Assembly: GCF_001570605.1 (NCBI RefSeq)
Contig: NZ_BBXG01000022.1
Span: 1 to 64,000, forward strand
Reading direction: 5' to 3'
Length of the DNA: 64,000 nucleotides
Source of the DNA: Herbidospora cretacea
Lineage (GTDB): Bacteria > Actinomycetota > Actinomycetes > Streptosporangiales > Streptosporangiaceae
Below are positions 61,471-64,000 of the stretch, piece by piece (position 1 is the stretch's first letter; the number at the start of each line of letters is the position of its first letter). Both the position numbers and the translations under genes were made by a program. Below the pieces are notes generated by a model that had not been told where the DNA came from, did not search any database, and was given only the letters and a program-made list of their open reading frames with translations.

Positions 61471-62397
61471 TTATCCGCCCTCCACTGAAATTCCCGACTT
61501 ACGCGTCAAAACCACGACACCAACCCCAAAAACGCCAAATTGCACGATCGTTCCCACAAGTGTCTGCCAGGGCAGGGAACCCTGCTCCAGCGCCGATCCC
61601 AGGCCCCCCGCGACCGCCGCGATCCCGAACGCCCCGACGTTGTTCACGGCGTGCAGCGCGATGGCCGCCTCCAGACCGCCGGTCCGCACCGACACCCATC
61701 CCATGAGAACGCCGAACCCGAAGGTATAGGCGATCCCGAAATCGGTGTAACCGTGAAACGCTGCGAACACGGCCGACGAGACGACGATCCCCCACCAGGG
61801 ATTGCGCAGATATGCGCCGAAAGCCTGAACCACCCAGCCCCGGAACGCGTACTCCTCTGCAGCCGCTTGTATGGGCACGAGGAGAAGGATCACCAGCAAC
61901 GGCACGAGCAGATTCGACCAGCCCGCCCAGCCGTAACCAGGAGATTCCCCCGTAGCCAGCAGGGTCAGGCTCTGGGCGGCCTCCCCCAGCACCACCGCGA
62001 GGACCGCCAATGGAACGCATCGGAAGAGCCACCGCCACCGCAGCCGTCCCGCGACCGACGACAGGGTTCCGGGCGGGCGCCGCTGCACCAGCCACGCCGC
62101 CCCCAGCACGACGGGGATCAGGATCGCGATGGCCACGAGCTGGAACGCGAGGTCGAGAACCGGATCCTCGAACAGCACCCGGCCGGGCGAGAGCGTCGTC
62201 GGCTCGCCCAGGCCCACGGCCAGGATCACCCCGAGCAGGCCCAGCGCCGCCGACAGCGCCACGTAGACGACCACGATCAGCACCGTGCCGAGCAGGGGCC
62301 GCCACCACCGGTTCGCCGGGGTGCGGGCGAGCTGGTCGTACCGCGAACCGGGTGGTGGCGGGACGATCCACGGCGAAACTGATGGCTGCTGGATCAC
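61471..62397 (-). CDS. CPBP family intramembrane glutamic endopeptidase
   Basis: A 308-aa integral membrane protein with about eight hydrophobic segments. The CPBP motif EEYAFRGW (paired Glu plus Arg) is followed by FAAFHGYTDFG and ALHAVNNVG, giving the conserved His and Asn/His in the later helices. Such proteases cleave membrane-embedded substrates, resistance proteins or peptides. The N-terminal 35 residues are proline-rich and cytoplasmic. The start is ATG 62397; the next gene upstream is on the other strand. Confidence 0.9.
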   Translation of the reverse strand: MIQQPSVSPWIVPPPPGSRYDQLARTPANRWWRPLLGTVLIVVVYVALSAALGLLGVILAVGLGEPTTLSPGRVLFEDPVLDLAFQLVAIAILIPVVLGAAWLVQRRPPGTLSSVAGRLRWRWLFRCVPLAVLAVVLGEAAQSLTLLATGESPGYGWAGWSNLLVPLLVILLLVPIQAAAEEYAFRGWVVQAFGAYLRNPWWGIVVSSAVFAAFHGYTDFGIAYTFGFGVLMGWVSVRTGGLEAAIALHAVNNVGAFGIAAVAGGLGSALEQGSLPWQTLVGTIVQFGVFGVGVVVLTRKSGISVEGG

Positions 62398-62498
62398 GCC
62401 CCCATTCTCATCCCTGACGAGTGCGCATTAGTCCACAGACAGACGCGGCTCGCCGCGTTTCACTCTGGGGCAGGAACCAATCCCAGGAGATACGGAAA

Positions 62499-63212
62499 AT
62501 GAGCCGGCTAGGACCCATATACACATTGGCCGTCGGAGCCGTGATGACCGCCGGACTGACGGTGGCCAGCGCGACGGCCTCGCCCGCCATCCAGGAGACC
62601 GCCGCGATCCCGGCGGCCGCCCCCCAGGCCAACACCGAGGCCACACCCGAGGCCACCCCCGAGCCCACCGCCGACACCGCCGACGCCACCCAGGAGCCCG
62701 AGGAGGTGGCCGCCCCCGAGCAGCAGGAGGACCCCACCCCGAAGAAGGCCGACTACGCGGGCGTCGTCGACCAGAACGGCGGCCTGATCGCCATCTCGAT
62801 CCGCAACGGCAAGGTGGTCGGCTACTTCTGCGACGGCCAGATCGAGGCGTGGCTGCGCGGCACCGCCGCCGACAACACCGTCACCCTCGAAGGCAAGGAC
62901 ACCCTGGTCACCGCCGCCCTCCGCGGCGGCAAGGCGCAGGGCCGCATCGAGTTCAAGAACAAGTCGTGGCGCTTCTCGGCCGCGACCGTCAAGAAGCCCT
63001 CAGGCCTCTACCGGGCCACCGCCCAGGTCCGCGGCGCGCGCGTCGTCGGCGGCTGGATCAAGCTCCCCAACGGCCAGTCGGTCGGCCGCCTGATGATCGG
63101 CGAGAACGCCGGCGAGGCCGCCCCGGCCTTCGACGGCGGCGTCCAGGAGTGGTACGGCATCCCGCTGACCCCCCAGGACCCCGACCAGTTCATCGACGCC
63201 TTCCTGTCCTAG
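62499..63212 (+). CDS. Secreted hypothetical protein, beta-rich
   Basis: A 237-aa exported protein. The signal peptide (MSRLGPIYTLAVGAVMTAGL, cut near ASATAS) is followed by a Glu/Pro/Thr/Ala-rich linker (about 30-80) and a compact beta-rich domain (YAGVVDQNGGLIAISIRNG ... KVVGYFCDG) with one Cys. The ATG 62499 follows AGGAGATACGGAAA. I do not recognise a family. It lies 64 nt upstream of the DUF6529 gene. Confidence 0.7.
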   Translation: MSRLGPIYTLAVGAVMTAGLTVASATASPAIQETAAIPAAAPQANTEATPEATPEPTADTADATQEPEEVAAPEQQEDPTPKKADYAGVVDQNGGLIAISIRNGKVVGYFCDGQIEAWLRGTAADNTVTLEGKDTLVTAALRGGKAQGRIEFKNKSWRFSAATVKKPSGLYRATAQVRGARVVGGWIKLPNGQSVGRLMIGENAGEAAPAFDGGVQEWYGIPLTPQDPDQFIDAFLS

Positions 63213-63276
63213 ATCCGCCGGGCCTGCCTGGGCCCCGACTCCTTGACGACCTCCTTGAGAAGCCTGAGAGCCTGAG

Positions 63277-63834
63277 ATGTCCCACACTCAAGTCGCCCCC
63301 CAGCACCGTGGCGCCGTCGCCCTCCTCGTCATCCCCGTGCTCGCCGGCGGCCTGGTCGCCGCCGCGCTCGGGGTGTACGGCGAGCTTCACCCCCCGACCG
63401 GTTTCGCCGTCGGCATCGCCGGGTTCTCCGGCCCGCTGGCGATGAAGGTCTGGCTGACCACGATCGCGGCCGTGCTCGCGCTCGTGCAGGTGTTCACTGC
63501 CTTCGCCATCTGGGGCCGGATCCCCGTCCAGGGTTCGTGGCCCGGTCCGGTGCACCGCTGGTCGGGGCGGCTGGCCTTCCTGGCCACCGTGCCGGTCGCC
63601 TTCCACTGCCTCTACTCGGTGGGCGCGCGCTACGACGACCCGCGCGTCATGTTCCACTCGATCCTCGGCTGCCTCTTCTACGGCGTGTTCGTCACGAAGA
63701 TGCTGTCGCTGCCCAAGCGCGGCCTGCCCGGCTGGAGCCTGCCGGTCCTCGGCGGCCTGCTGTTCACCCTGCTCATCGGCCTCTGGCTGACCTCGTCGTT
63801 CTGGTTCTTCACCACGATCGGCATCCAATTCTGA
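63277..63834 (+). CDS. DUF6529 membrane protein (ferric-reductase-like, heme-binding candidate)
   Basis: A 185-aa protein with five or so transmembrane segments. Histidines in VHRWSGRLAF, VAFHCLYS and MFHSILG are placed within helices as in cytochrome b561/ferric-reductase-like proteins, fitting bis-His heme ligation. SWPGPVHRWSGRLAFL matches DUF6529. The start ATG 63277 has GAGAAGCCTGAG upstream. Its role may be redox, likely together with the secreted protein before it; that pairing is inference. Confidence 0.82.
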   Translation: MSHTQVAPQHRGAVALLVIPVLAGGLVAAALGVYGELHPPTGFAVGIAGFSGPLAMKVWLTTIAAVLALVQVFTAFAIWGRIPVQGSWPGPVHRWSGRLAFLATVPVAFHCLYSVGARYDDPRVMFHSILGCLFYGVFVTKMLSLPKRGLPGWSLPVLGGLLFTLLIGLWLTSSFWFFTTIGIQF

Positions 63835-63898
63835 GCCTGTCTCCTGGGCAGGTTCACCGCGCGTGCCACGCCCGGCCTTCGGCCGTCCGCGTCCCGCT

Positions 63899-64000
63899 TC
63901 AGGGCCGCTCGAACCCCTTCGTCCGGGCGAGCCCTGCGGCGCGGCCCTTGGCCGCCACCACCAGCGCCATCTTCCGGGACGCCTCATCGATCATCTCGTC
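63899..64000 (-). CDS. C-terminal end of an unidentified gene (partial)
   Basis: Reading the minus strand from the right edge gives 33 codons ending at TGA (63899-63901), with good codon bias: the ending is GLARTKGFERP. The sequence DEMIDEASRKMALVVAAKGR shows a helix with alternating charge. Too short to assign. It may be the end of a gene that continues to the right. Confidence 0.45.
   Translation of the reverse strand, partial: DEMIDEASRKMALVVAAKGRAAGLARTKGFERP

Overview
The window is a 64 kb piece of a high-GC actinobacterial chromosome. The gene set (whiB7, mycoredoxin, adnAB, uvrD2 with a tetracysteine and HRDC tail, Ku/LigD, MoeZ, UPF0182) and the 16S 5' end fit an actinomycete, most likely of the Streptosporangiales (Nonomuraea, Herbidospora or Streptosporangium-like). 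This placement rests on overall gene content and could not be checked by a search.

Layout. Positions 1-266 are the 5' end of a 16S rRNA gene read leftward, with its leader and promoter region to about 450. A gene-poor stretch follows with one small unknown gene, then two tandem initiator tRNA genes, each followed by a hairpin. From 2.7 to 8.4 kb a leftward set carries UPF0182, a PDZ/Lon-like protease, MoaE and an SDR protein. From 8.5 to 16.1 kb are a DUF2342 metalloprotease, a NUDIX hydrolase, an EEP-family protein, VOC/AraC and metallopeptidase genes, a ThiF-like protein and an ABC1 kinase. Next come a small protein, whiB7 with a full attenuation-type leader, a TesB thioesterase and uvrD2, then a secreted hydrolase, mycoredoxin, two fluoride channels and nudC.

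At 23.3-28.6 kb a four-gene NRPS-independent siderophore operon sits behind an iron box. Its gene types (ATP-grasp, two IucA/IucC synthetases, type III PLP decarboxylase) and order match pvsA-B-D-E of vibrioferrin. After it come adnB/adnA (double-strand-break resection), a GH20 lipoprotein, a TagF-like polymerase and an alkyltransferase-like protein.

At 40.2-44.2 kb is a duplicated two-gene module: a membrane protein followed by a mycosin-like subtilase. In one copy the protease appears to have lost all three catalytic residues. MoeZ and a hydrolase follow, then two secreted SH3-like proteins (one extremely His-rich), a divergent Ku / LigD-ligase / LigD-polymerase NHEJ locus, TetR, DUF3107, a ferritin-like protein, RhlE, a hydrolase, a RecB-like nuclease, an MBL-fold protein lacking several metal ligands, NUDIX, a large beta-propeller-like membrane protein, a CPBP protease and two membrane or secreted proteins.

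From memory, the backbone order (UPF0182, PDZ, DUF2342, ABC1, whiB7, uvrD2, glutaredoxin, nudC, adnB/adnA, MGMT-like, moeZ, TetR, DUF3107, ferritin-like, rhlE) parallels Mycobacterium tuberculosis Rv3193c-Rv3211. On that basis the siderophore operon, the GH20/TagF pair, the duplicated subtilase module and the NHEJ/SH3 block look like lineage-specific insertions. The most interesting items are the vibrioferrin-like operon, the pseudo-subtilase module, the whiB7 leader and the metal-ligand-less MBL protein.
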